DNA of 64,000 bases. It comes from Ostrinia nubilalis (lineage: Eukaryota > Arthropoda > Insecta > Lepidoptera > Crambidae). A program made the translations under genes and the position numbers. The stretch's first letter is position 1. Each line of letters opens with the position of its first letter. Shown here piece by piece: positions 54,964 through 64,000 of the stretch. The stretch covers positions 3,125,001 through 3,189,000 of the forward strand of contig NC_087114.1 of assembly GCF_963855985.1 (NCBI RefSeq), given 5' to 3'. The notes under the pieces are model-generated. The model had not been told where the DNA came from and ran no database searches. It saw only the letters and a program-made list of their open reading frames with translations.

Positions 54964-55018
54964 AAGTAATCAAAAGAACATTATAAGGAGTTTGCTTATA
55001 ATGTTCTTTTGATTACTT
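54964..55018. repeat. Perfect 24-bp inverted duplication, 7-base spacer
   Basis: 54964-54987 and 54995-55018 are exact complements; the left arm contains AATCAAAAGAACATTATAAG. It lies at the end of a partial repeat R copy (54920-54985). Confidence 0.95.
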
Positions 55019-55282
55019 AATTAATTATTAATTAGCTTATGATTAAAAATGAAATAATTGAAGAAAAGTAGAAGAAAAATTAATGTTTCTGCCAAGCGAC
55101 TGGTGTCATTCAATACCATTATTATAATACTCACAATTATCTTTTAATAACAAAGGCTCAAGTAATTCACACCATAAGTGCATGTTGACGTACGCATTAA
55201 ATCGTGTTGCACTTGCCTTGCAGTTAGTGATGTAAGCGAATCAGTGTTATGAGGACTCTAAAAATGATTTTATATGCGAACT

Positions 55283-55605
55283 AGCTTCCGCCCGCGACTT
55301 CGTACGCATGGATCCCGTTTTACCCCCTTAGGCTGGTTTTAGTGTCACGCGGACTGTCAGTGCGGATCGCTCCGCACAGCCGATCTGTATGAACTGCTAG
55401 GGAGCGGAGCGGTTCCTCCGGACCGCATCACTCTAAAACGCTCCCTAGAAGTTCATACAGATTGGCCGTGCGGAGCGGGTCCGCATCGGACGGTCCGCGT
55501 GACACTAAACCAGCCTTAGGGTGGAGTTACGTAAAATCCTTTCTTAGCGGATGCCTACTTCATAACATCTACCTGAATGCCAAATTTCAGCCCGATCCGA
55601 TCCGA
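55283..55605 (+). mobile_element. Retroposon 3'-end fragment split by a MITE
   Basis: CTAGCTTCCGCCCGCGACTT CGTACGCATGG and CCCGTTTTACCCCCTTA lie left of the MITE. GGGTGGAGTTACGTAAAATC CTTTCTTAGCGGATG and CCTGAATGCCAAATTTCAGC lie right of it. Same family as 36198-36389. Confidence 0.85.
55331..55515. mobile_element. PIF/Harbinger-type MITE nested in a retroposon
   Basis: Ends GGCTGGTTTTAGTGTCACGC and GCGTGACACTAAACCAGCC. TTA lies at 55328-55330 and 55516-55518. The interior has further inverted pairs (CTGTATGAACT, AGTTCATACAG; GCTCCCTAG types). 185 bp, the same length as the Harbinger MITE at 17655. Confidence 0.94.
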
Positions 55606-55984
55606 TTTGAGTTATATTTAGATTAAGTCTTATAAAGGGCATAAAAAGATCTTACTTTATTAACGTAATCTTCTTTTTGTTAATAAAATTGACCTGAAAA
55701 CGAAAAAACGGCGATTAAGTTGTTTTTAGAAATACACGCGCCGAGTTTTGATCGATAGCATAAGCTCCTTAAAAATTATTGAAAAAATTCCAATCGGCTT
55801 TCGATCTAAATTTTTAATAATAACTCGAACAAATCCTTAAAAATCACTTAACTGGGGTACTACTTAATCTTAATACTTTTCGACTTTCGTCTTTAGACTT
55901 AACTTCTAAGATGTTTTAAAACCTGAGTTTCAAAGCCTCAATTAAAACTTGCCTTCAGTTTTCTCACTAGAAACCTTAAACTAG

Positions 55985-56510
55985 CGCCTAGGCGTCTTTG
56001 TAAGTCTAGGCGCAGACCACCTACTTTTAGTTGGCCGATAGTTTAGTTGGGCAGTTAGCCTAGGCGCAGACCATCGATTTTTCATCGGCCGATAGTTTAG
56101 TCGGGCAGTTGATCAGTATGGATGGGCATGTATGGAAGTGCGCACATACTCGTATACGCCGATTCGATTTGCCCGATTCTTCATATAAATTAAAATCGGG
56201 CCCAACTATCGGCCAACTAAAAATTGATTGTCTGCGCCTAGGCTTTAGTCTTAATCAGTATGGACATGAATCAAAGAGCGCACATTACACCGATTTGGTA
56301 TCGGCCGATTCTTCATACAAGTTAAAATCGGGCCCAGCTATCGGCCAACTAAAAATTGATTGTCTGCGCCTAGGCTTTAGTCTTAATCAGTATGGACATG
56401 AATCATAGAGCGCACATTACACCGATTTGGTATCGGCCGATTCTTCATACAAAATAAAATCGGGCCCAACTATCGGCCAATTAAAAATTGATTGTCTGCG
56501 CCTAGGCTAA
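55985..56510. repeat. MITE-C cluster with 132-bp tandem units
   Basis: The left part (55985-56110) has two arms with TAGGCGCAGACCA and GGCCGATAGTTTAGT. Then 132-bp units repeat (TCTGCGCCTAGGCT at 56231, 56363 and 56495). A 99-codon ORF (56109-56408) encodes two near-identical 44-residue blocks and is a repeat artefact. Confidence 0.85.
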
Positions 56511-56850
56511 GACCCAGCCAGCGCAGCCTACCGACTTTTATAAGATTTCAAACTTTCGCGTTCCATTTCAACTAAAATAGTAAGACACGACCCGTGTCTA
56601 TATTACCGTCTTTTAGTTGGCCGATAGTTGGGGCGGCTACTAACAGCCCGACCCAGCTAAGGCTTCTTGTACACACTAAGAAATTTCGCCGTGTCTGCCG
56701 CAGACAAGACAAGAATTTCGTCGGCCTAGCTACTAAAATTTGTCACACTGATGCACTGTGCGCGCCGCTTGTCGTATCTAGAGCAGACAATTATTACTTG
56801 GTCAGCGCCGGAGCAATGTACACGGTTCGTGTGTAGAATGAACGACGCAC

Positions 56851-56898
56851 CATAGGGTGGGTGACTTAAAAATTTGGGATTGGTGGTGAAAAATGGGC
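56851..56898. mobile_element. MITE-A, right-half fragment
   Basis: CATAGGGTGGGTGACTTAAA, TTTGGGATTGGTGGTGAAAA ATGGGC. Confidence 0.65.
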
Positions 56899-56956
56899 TG
56901 AAAAGTCTTTATTTAGTCTGCGGGGTGCCTAAAGTCCTTGAAATACTTGAGACTAA

Positions 56957-57102
56957 CTCTCGTATTCACAAACGATGCTTGCTTAAGTGAAGCAGAAAAT
57001 CGAACGCACAGCGTTGTATAGAGCTCTGTGATTGGTTCGTGTGTCACCCTGTGCGTCCACGTGCACTGTGAGACCTCATAGTAATGTTTGTTAATACCGG
57101 CG
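56957..57102 (-). mobile_element. MITE-B copy
   Basis: CTCGTATTCACAAACGATGC to AATGTTTGTTAATACCGGCG; inverted relative to the copy at 10731. Confidence 0.85.
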
Positions 57103-57299
57103 TGAGTCTCGCTCGTTACTCGTCTCGTGACATCACTAACGCCAGTGCATTCTCGAGATTTGTAACTCGATAACGCGGTGATTCACGAGAAAAATACTTT
57201 ACTTCTGTCGCTAGTGAGATTACGTGGTGAAGCTGGGGAGATTTAACACTCATAATGTTCGCAATACACCCCTAAATATTCAAACAACAATGTTAACAG

Positions 57300-57440
57300 C
57301 ATTGTTGTGTTCCGGCAGTTAGAGGTAAGATAGCCAGTTCCTCCGTGGTTGAAGATTCCGGGTGAAGCTCGCTTCCACCTTCGGCCTGATCATCACTTAC
57401 CATCAGATGATTTACAGGCCAAGAGCTTCTTCGTTGTGGA
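57300..57440 (+). repeat. Interspersed LINE-like fragment
   Basis: TTGTGTTCCGGCAGTTAGAG GTAAGATAGCCAG, then GCTCGCTTCCACCTTCGGCC and ACAGGCCAAGAGCTTCTTCG. The GAGGTAAGAT here is part of the repeat, not an intron start. Confidence 0.7.
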
Positions 57441-57569
57441 TAAAAAAAACTCAAATGCTCGTGTAATGTAGTAGGTAGATCGATGGTAAGGTGATGAAGG
57501 TAAATAACAAAAACATTCTACATTGTCGACATTCCACCAGCTCGCACTAAGCGTTTCGATGACTCTTTT

Positions 57570-57760
57570 ATAATGCGAACAGCTAGGGACTGGAATTCGC
57601 TGCCTGCTGCTGTCTTTTCTGAGCACTATAATCCGGGCCTTTTCAAGGCGAGAGTGCATAGGCAGTTAGGCACTTACAGGACAGATATGTACCATCATAG
57701 ACTGCATCTTACTTAATAACACCAGGTGCAATTGCGGTCAAATACTTGCCTTGTCCTGCA
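57570..57760 (+). pseudogene. LINE 3' end: RT ORF C-terminus and UTR
   Basis: Reads RDWNSLPAAVFSEHYNPGLF, KARVHRQL..., DMYHHRLHLT then stop. WNSLP...F...Y....FK is the usual C-terminal signature of CR1/Jockey-like polymerases. The UTR has ACACCAGGTGCAATTGCGGT and CTTGCCTTGTCCTGCATAAA. 5'-truncated and inactive. Other copies: 8109-8185 (minus) and 45228-45345. Confidence 0.75.
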
Positions 57761-58092
57761 TAAAAGAAAAAAAAGATTCGCGTACAATCGCTACCTCGTA
57801 CAATAGTAGGAAAACCACAGAGGGCACGGCACGTTACCAATAACTAAAATTAAATCTTGCCTTGATTGACTGCCCAGTTAATTCTCATGCCATTGATTAA
57901 ATTTACAACTCCCAATCCAACTTATCTACACACGACTCGCGAAAAAAATCCATGATGGCGTCCGTGAACCCTGCCGTTGCTAATACCGCGTCAACGAACG
58001 GCCGGGCCTCAGGTCATCGACCCCGGTTGCGTAATACCCAAAATTAAGGACATGAGCACACGAGGTGCACGCCCGGTAGCCTTTACACACTC

Positions 58093-58192
58093 AAAAAGGC
58101 TTTGTAGGTCGCCCTTTTGAGTGTGTAGGATGCCTTTTTGAGTGTGTAGGATGCTTTTTTGAGCGTGTAGGTCGCCTTTTTGGGTGTGTAGG
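58093..58192. repeat. Minisatellite, ~23-bp unit, about 5 copies
   Basis: Units such as GTGTGTAGGATGCCTTTTTG AGT and GTAGGTCGCCTTTTTGGGT repeat head to tail with point changes; a short inverted unit (ACACACTCAAAAAGGC) opens it. Confidence 0.85.
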
Positions 58193-58898
58193 ACGCCTGT
58201 TTCGTGGAAATTGTGCAGGGGTTATGTGGAAAATATAGGTTTTATTATGTTAAATTATAATATTAAGAGTCCTTTAACTTAACAATGTGTATAAGATCTC
58301 GTGTGACCAGTGAGTATGAAAACGTCTCAAATACGTGTTATAGGGATGATAGGAAAGGGCATAACAGAGCGAACATAGGTTTGTCACGAATTTTGTGTTC
58401 ATCATAATAATACATAGTATTTATTTTCCCTAATAGAACAGCAGACGATAAGGCAAAGCTAAGGTACAGTAATTAATTACTCTAGTTTTAGTTAACCCGT
58501 AAATCTCCACTAAAACAAACTCATGAAACTGCTCTCAGCTAATAATAACATGAAACTCATAAATGCACCTTTACACAGCTTTATTAATGTATGAAGAAAC
58601 TTGATCAGTATTAAAAGCTCTAATTAAAACCCTGCAAGACTTTATTAATTCTTAAAAGCTCGCAAGCTTTGATATAATAAAGGGATTTGCTTTGATAGTG
58701 CATATTTGTCGTTTTAATGGAAGCTCTGGCTATTTACATTGAATTTATTATGTCGTATGCTTAAGCTTAGGCAATTAATGATGGAATTACTCGTGAATAT
58801 ATTAGAAGCTTTGGAATTAGCGTCATTGTGTAACAGACTTCATGTTTGATATACTTAGTTAGTTGATCTTGTTTTACTCCCTTAAGTCCCTTAGACTC
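58193..58898. other. Stretch with no recognised feature
   Basis: AT-rich; nothing recognised. Confidence 0.4.
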
Positions 58899-59048
58899 CG
58901 CAGATTACAGACTTTCAGTCGGCCGATAGTTGGGCCCGATTCTAATTTGTATGAAGAATCGGCCGATCCAATGCGCTTTCATACATATCCATACTGATTA
59001 ACAGCTTGTCCAACTATCGGCCGACAAAAAGTCTATGGTATGCGCCTT
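58899..59048. mobile_element. MITE-C copy
   Basis: CGCAGATTACAGACTTTCAG TCGGCCGATAGTTGGGCC to CCAACTATCGGCCGACAAAA AGTCTATGGTATGCGCC; inverted ends of about 35 bp. Confidence 0.85.
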
Positions 59049-59058
59049 AGGCTTAGAC

Positions 59059-59208
59059 TAGGCGCAGACCACCGATTTTTAGTTGGCCGATAGTTGGGCC
59101 CGATTTTAAATTGTATATGTGTAATGTGCGCACTTCCATACATGCCCATACTGATCAACTGCCCGACTAAACTATCGGCCTACGAAAAATCGATGGTCTG
59201 CGCGTAGG
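59059..59208. mobile_element. MITE-C copy
   Basis: TAGGCGCAGACCACCGATTT TTAGTTGGCCGATAG to CTATCGGCCTACGAAAAATC GATGGTCTGCGCGTAGG, tandem to the previous copy. Confidence 0.88.
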
Positions 59209-59304
59209 TTTATATGTAGTTGTTTCTTTGGTGTACACTCACCACCATGACCTGCACGTATCGGCTATAGGAGGTATGTTCGGAGCGGGTTCCGAAATAG
59301 CTAT

Positions 59305-59554
59305 CGCCCGTATTCACAAACATTACTATGAGGTCGTGCGCGTGGGCGCACAGGGTGACACAAGAACCATTCTACATAGTAAGCCAGCCATCGGGGAGCT
59401 GGTCCCAATCCCTGACGCCTCATGTGACTGTGTCTTTCTGTAATGTGTTCGAATCCACCGAAAATGTAAAAGAACCAATCACAGAGCTCTATTCAACGCT
59501 GTGCGTTCGATTTGCTGCTTCACTTACGCAAGCATCGTTTGTGAATACGGGCGT
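59305..59554 (+). mobile_element. MITE-B copy interrupted by a 100-bp insertion
   Basis: CGCCCGTATTCACAAACATT to TTGTGAATACGGGCGTTA. Inside, 59370-59469 is extra sequence flanked by AAGAACCA (59362-59369; 59470-59477). Confidence 0.88.
59370..59469. mobile_element. 100-bp insertion within MITE-B
   Basis: Starts TTCTACATAG and ends AAAATGTAA; an 8-bp duplication AAGAACCA flanks it, and the ends are weakly inverted (TTCTACAT; ATGTAAAA). It contains GTAAGCCAGCCATCGGGGAG. No other copy seen here. A tiny hAT-like element is possible. Confidence 0.7.
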
Positions 59555-60024
59555 TAGTCACCTTTGTCAACTGAAGCATCCTTAGGATTAATAAAGTAAT
59601 ACTGGAACATGTAAAAGCTCTTTTTAAAAGCTTATTTGCAAAAAATAAATGACCTTTATCAACATGATAGCTGCCATTATGCCAGATGTTTTTCAACGTT
59701 TCGGGATTGGACGTACTTTTTACACCTATCACGGCATCCCGTTAGCCGACCAAAGCCTCGCGGTTGTAAACGAAAACAGACTAGGGCTGTCAATCGGTTT
59801 CAATTAAAAATGTTACGTACTTTATGTGAATGATGGAGCACCGGGGTCTTTTTAGTGAATGTCTTCTTGACCTTCTGACTTGGTAAGCCCCATATAACCT
59901 ACCCCGTAGGATGCATACCATGCAATTTAAACAAAGACACAACAAAGACAACAACGAGATGAAGAAGGCTATTTTTGGTGAAATACTTTTATGTAATAGA
60001 AACATGAAATAATCCTTTATCTCT

Positions 60025-60155
60025 TACATCATCATCATTTCAGCCACAGAACGTCCACTGCTGAACGTAGGCCGTCCCCAATGATTTCCACATCGCCCGG
60101 TTAGTAGCGTAGCGGCCTGCATCCAGTGGCTTCCTGCTACTATTATGAGGTCATC
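60025..60155 (-). mobile_element. RTE 3'-end fragment
   Basis: CATCATCATTTCAGCCACAG, AACGTCCACTGCTGAACGTA, CGGCCTGCATCCAGTGGCTT CCTGCTAC; close to the copy at 36957. Confidence 0.87.
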
Positions 60156-61216
60156 TCTTTCGAGCTAATTTTAAATTTAGGAGTCTCAATTATTAAAATT
60201 AAATATCTCTCATTGGTCAACCCTACACATCTGCGTACTCAAAGCATCGAAATATAAAGCTTCTGTAGCAAGCGGAGCGTTTCTCAGAATTTAGGTAAGT
60301 ACTGCTCTGCTTGGTCCAATTAACGCACTTGAAGGACGTTAATGAGACGACCTTTACTGTCTCTTGGGAATGGAGCACTTGTTAATATGGTTGTGGTTAA
60401 TCAGATGAAACTACCTTTTACGAAGAAATAATAATTGTTTATTTAGTTAAAAATCCTCAAAAATACAGATCTCTGTGTACATGAATTTGTTTATTACAAG
60501 AATATACGGTGAGAAACTAACGCACTATTTATGGAACAGAACAGACCAATTATAATTCAAATAAATATTTTACGGCTTAAGCTCGCAGCTTCGCCTGCGT
60601 CTAATCTCTGGGTCTCTCAAAGGAAATCTTTATCGCGCACATGTATCTCTTCCAAAAATCGAGATAAAACTATACTATGTTTTTCCCTGAGAATCAAACT
60701 ATCTCTTTAACATTTTTAGTGGGAAGTATTTGACAGCCTTCTATCCTTACAGACTTTCACATTCATGTGGGATGAAACCCAGATTTTGTACAAATAATGT
60801 TTGTTATTTTCAAATAGTTAAATGCCGTCCAAACTTAGTTAAACTCAAACTTCTAAACTAAACTTAGTCCATTCTTGATTGAATCTATTATTAAGTGTAG
60901 TTTCATACTTGAGCAATACTTGAATTTGAGAGTCGTTCACAAAACGGGATAAGTTCACAGGCCTTTTAAGTATGAGTATACTTTTGAATTTATATACCAT
61001 CAAAGACTGGTCTCGGCTATAACTTTGTAAACATTCAAAGACTTATTTATATAAAACGTTGTCGATGAAATGTATTTTCGACGATTCATCTCTAGAGAGT
61101 TCTGAAACGTTTTAGTTTATTTCATATTTGTATTTGAGACTTATTTTTGGTCCCTTGAAATTTCTAGACGCATTCAAGATAAATCTAATTTACTGAAAAG
61201 ATTCGTCAAGGTTAAA
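60156..61216. other. Stretch with no recognised repeat
   Basis: Contains a weaker AG|GTAAGT junction at 60294/60295. No exon recognised. Confidence 0.4.
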
Positions 61217-61218
61217 TA

Positions 61219-61484
61219 CAGGGTGTCGCTTCAAGTAAAAAGGATTGCTTCTACTGCTCAAATGCAACAACTTTCCTACAGAAACACTATCCGAATTCTT
61301 TAAAAAAATAACATACTAATTGGCTAATTACTGATGACGAATGAATTTGTATGAAAAGGTTTGTGTTTTTAACAGACTTCTTAGTATGTATTTCACTTTC
61401 GTATCCTGGGTGTTGCAGTTCATCCGTAGAATCAATCATTTTTATTTGTTTCACCATAGATACTGTAAAAAAAACGACATCCTG
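61219..61484. mobile_element. Mariner-type MITE (TA target)
   Basis: Ends CAGGGTGTCG and CGACATCCTG (one mismatch in ten), with TA at 61217-61218 and 61485-61486. No ORF. Short ends make this tentative. Confidence 0.55.
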
Positions 61485-61695
61485 TATAATTTATAGAGAT
61501 AAGGTCATGGACACTGAATACTAAACTATGATATCCTTTTATGCGCCAAGTGTGAGACATGCCAAGAGAAAAATGATAGTCTTCGTAAATAATGTCTTAA
61601 AAGGTCAAGACCAAACTACTGCAGGATATTGGTATTAGTCACTATCAAAATATTATTGCGTAATCGCCCTATTGGTAATTCCGCGAATTATTTAT

Positions 61696-61930
61696 TTATC
61701 GATAGCTTTTGCCCGCGACTTCGTAGATTTGGGTGTCACAGGATGTTTTTATTTTATCCCTCAACAGTATATTACATATCTCAAACAATCGATATTAGGA
61801 ACTCATTGCAATAAAAGGCAGCCTGCATCATTCTCTAAAATTCATCAAAATTGCTTTAGAAGAGATGTTTACTGCTTCTTATTTCTCTGCTGTTTGTACC
61901 CGACTGCGACAGAAAGAGGGTTATGTTTTT
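61696..61930 (+). mobile_element. RTE-like retroposon fragments
   Basis: TAGCTTTTGCCCGCGACTTC GTAGATTT at 61703, and CCCGACTGCGACAGAAAGAG GGTTATGTTTTT at 61898; two typical non-LTR tail blocks with diverged sequence between. Confidence 0.6.
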
Positions 61931-62045
61931 AGTGATAGCTTTTCAGTCTTTTCAAAGCGATTTGGTTTCATTTGAAAATAATCAACATAATAGGTGTGCA
62001 CCTACATAGGGTTCACAAATGTTTGTCTTGTAGTTTGTACCAGAA

Positions 62046-62180
62046 CCAGTCAGCGTCCAATAGTTTGTGACATGCAAAGTAGCCAAAAAGTTCGCAACAC
62101 GTCTTTGTTACAATTGGAATAAGGTTGTTGTCAACTTTTTGGCCACTTTGGGTGTCAGGAACTATTTGACGCTGACTTTA
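62046..62180. mobile_element. MITE-D copy
   Basis: CCAGTCAGCGTCCAATAGTT to ACTATTTGACGCTGACTTTA; ends decayed, arms intact. Confidence 0.85.
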
Positions 62181-62696
62181 CTATCGGCCACAGTGTTTTA
62201 AGGTTAACTACCTATTTCCGGTCATGTCGTCTCGTTCTTTCGCAAATAAATCACTATTTTATGAGAGTGAGAGCAAAAATGGAAATGGGTAGTTAACACT
62301 GTGGCCAATAGTACCAGTATCGAACCTGCGGAATTCTTTAGAAGAGTACCTACCGCCAAAGCGGTTGACGAAAATAGTACCTTTCTAAGGCTTTAGAAAA
62401 GCTTTAACTAGAGCAGCCGGTAAAGGTAAAGGTTCTAAAGGCGACATTAATTAGTATTTTATGCAAAGCCGGCGCCTCCCCGACGGATTTGCAATTTTGC
62501 ATCCTCAAATAGCTGGCGTTTGCCCCATGAATTTTCTGTACTCGTTAATTTTAAACGAATTTCCATTGTAATGTATTGCGATTTGCATATTTTGCGAGTC
62601 TCAACGTTGCCGGGTTTCAACATGTTTAGCGTTGTCATTAAAACATTACATAGCAGATTTTTTGGGATGTAAACTTTACTTATGTGGGCCCACTAG
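62181..62696. other. Stretch with a possible small inverted repeat
   Basis: ACTATCGGCCACAGTGTTTTAAG... (62180) is roughly inverted by GGGTAGTTAACACTGTGGCCAATAGT (62286-62311), suggesting a ~130-bp MITE. Otherwise nothing recognised. Confidence 0.4.
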
Positions 62697-62815
62697 GTGT
62701 ACCGACGATCTGGTGAAGGTCGCGTGAAGTACCTGGATGTGGGCAGCGCAGGACCGGTCGTTATGGAAATCCTTAGGAAAGCCTTTGTCCAAACAATGGA
62801 CGTCATATGACTGAA
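62697..62815 (+). mobile_element. RTE 3'-end fragment
   Basis: ACCGACGATCTGGTGAAGGT CGCG, GTGGGCAGCGCAGGACCGGT CGTTATGGAAATCC, ACAATGGACGTCATATGACT GAATCGAACGA: C-terminal end and 3' UTR of an RTE copy, closest to 22786-23113. Confidence 0.85.
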
Positions 62816-63018
62816 TCGAACGATCCAAAATTTTCTAAATTCAGTCTTACCCAAAAGAAAATATTGCATTTCCCTCAGCGCCTTTTGATGTGAGATTTGT
62901 AGATTTTCATGGTGATAGTTTTGTGGTGATAGGATAGGAAAGTGATATTCACAATTCACATGTTACTTCTTTAATAACTCAGTATTTCTTGCGACAACTC
63001 AGTAACTCAGAGACTTAG

Positions 63019-63138
63019 GGTTCGGCCAAACCAATGCGATCACAGCGCGATCAGCCGGCGTGCAGCGATGGCGACCAGACCTAAATGCATTGATCGCCAT
63101 CGCTGCACGCCGGTTGATCGCGTTGGTTTGGCCGAACC
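63019..63138. mobile_element. Palindromic MITE
   Basis: GGTTCGGCCAAACCAATGCG ATC to GATCGCGTTGGTTTGGCCGA ACC; arms about 50 bp (also CCGGCGTGCAGCGATGGCGA and its complement) around a ~20-base loop. Possible TTA/TTT target. Confidence 0.9.
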
Positions 63139-63185
63139 TTTACAGCAGTCAAAATTGTGCCCTCAAGCAACAGAATGGAACTGTA

Positions 63186-63384
63186 TCTACTCATCAAAAT
63201 CAAAATTACCTTTATTCGTATAGACTAATTAAATTAGTAGGTACTTACAAATCGTCAAATACTCATAAGGAGCTTTACATGTCTCATTCTTTTTTTGTTT
63301 TAGCGCTTCGAAACAAACATTTGACAAGTGCTGAGAAGAAGCGCCGCAACAAATTCAGTCATCACTGTCTGCTGGTTTAAAAAT
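63186..63384 (-). mobile_element. LINE 3'-end copy
   Basis: Same family and orientation as 33720-33912: ATCAAAATCAAAATTACCTT, GTATAGACTAATTAAATTAG, ACATGTCTCATTCTTTTTTT, GTGCTGAGAAGAAGCGCCGC. The ORF across it is antisense noise. Confidence 0.72.
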
Positions 63385-64000
63385 AGAAAAAGTAGGAAGT
63401 TACGATACATTCAGAAGCAAGTTACTTACCACGCATTCCCGTTGTTAGCAGTTTACTATAGGAGAAGCGTGTCCTACGTAAGTCTTACGTACGATACCAG
63501 CTGGGTCTTTCGTGGTCCTTTCCATAAAGAACGAAATCAAAGCGTAACGCCCCGATCACGCGCCGTTTTCATGTGACTTTACCCTAAATGAATTGCTCGC
63601 AATATTCCCGAGGGAGTATTGTGTATTGTTAATGGAAAAATTCAACAAGAATATCAACTTTTTTACTACACAACTGTATAAAAGCTTCGAAGAAACTTCA
63701 AGCACTCTGAGAGACCCTATTTTTACAAGCTTTTATTCTGAAAAGCCGTATAAAATGAAAGAATTGAAATTCGAATAAAATACGAAAGTTTTTTTACTGT
63801 ACAGTGTACCTACATTGATATATTTCTGTGGAAAAATCGCATCTATTGCCGCTAGACAAGGTGTCACAATCTGTTTTTTTTTTCATTCATCTGCGGTCAT
63901 CCGTACACAAAAAAATATTATGCCGATAACAATATGTCAAGGGGTGATTTTTAAGCGGAGCGCACACGAGTTTTCTAATGAAATACATACAACACAACAC
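63385..64000. other. Stretch with no recognised feature
   Basis: Short ORFs only, no recognised family. Confidence 0.4.

Noticed and set aside
56109..56408. 99-codon ORF with two repeated 44-residue blocks
   Set aside because: The protein repeat simply reflects the 132-bp MITE-C tandem unit.
59370..59469. Small intron (GTAAG...) within MITE-B
   Set aside because: An 8-bp flanking duplication and weak inverted ends favour an insertion; there is no transcript evidence or proper 3' splice end.

Overview
This 64 kb window looks like non-coding DNA from a moth or butterfly (Lepidoptera). It is AT-rich and full of repeats that I associate with lepidopteran genomes: retroposon 3' ends carrying a GCCCGCGACTTCGT block, RTE-type reverse transcriptase tails ending in ATG/GAT repeats, tRNA-derived SINEs, piggyBac (TTAA), Harbinger (TTA/TAA), hAT (8-bp duplication) and mariner-type (TA) MITEs. 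I cannot name the species. I recognise no host protein-coding exon, rRNA or functional tRNA. The only intact long reading frames belong to one non-LTR retrotransposon.

Layout. 1-3.7 kb: a foldback MITE, then a 1.4-kb inverted-repeat element carrying seven copies of a 14-bp motif. 3.7-4.7 kb: a 178-bp tandem array split by a hAT MITE. 8.1-10.1 kb: a four-level nest (old LINE end, hAT element, RTE copy, snap-back hairpin). 11.5-12.1 and 27.7-28.3 kb: two 98% identical 612-bp elements with perfect 8-bp target duplications. 13.5-16.3 kb: a 2.8-kb foldback-like composite with two GC-rich hairpin cores whose arms changed together. 21.6-23.6 kb: a 2-kb element made almost entirely of inverted arms, with an RTE tail inserted in it. 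31.9-32.9 kb: a ~213-bp tandem array containing an RTE tail. 34.9-35.9 kb: an internally deleted piggyBac-like element. 38.4-44.1 kb: an apparently full-length I-group LINE with two intact ORFs and a perfect 14-bp target duplication. 44-64 kb: mostly MITEs, palindromes and retroposon ends between islands where I recognise no repeat.

How it may fit together. Two plus-strand sequences, at 30,969 and 51,307, match the zero-length-exon (recursive splice) consensus: branch-point-like sequence, pyrimidine tract, then CAG directly followed by GTAAGT. Both lie in islands without recognised repeats. With the absence of host exons over 64 kb, the simplest reading is that the window lies inside one very long intron of a plus-strand gene, enlarged by successive transposon insertions. 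This is inference and needs RNA data.

Repeat family labels MITE-A to MITE-D and 'repeat R' are local names for this window only.
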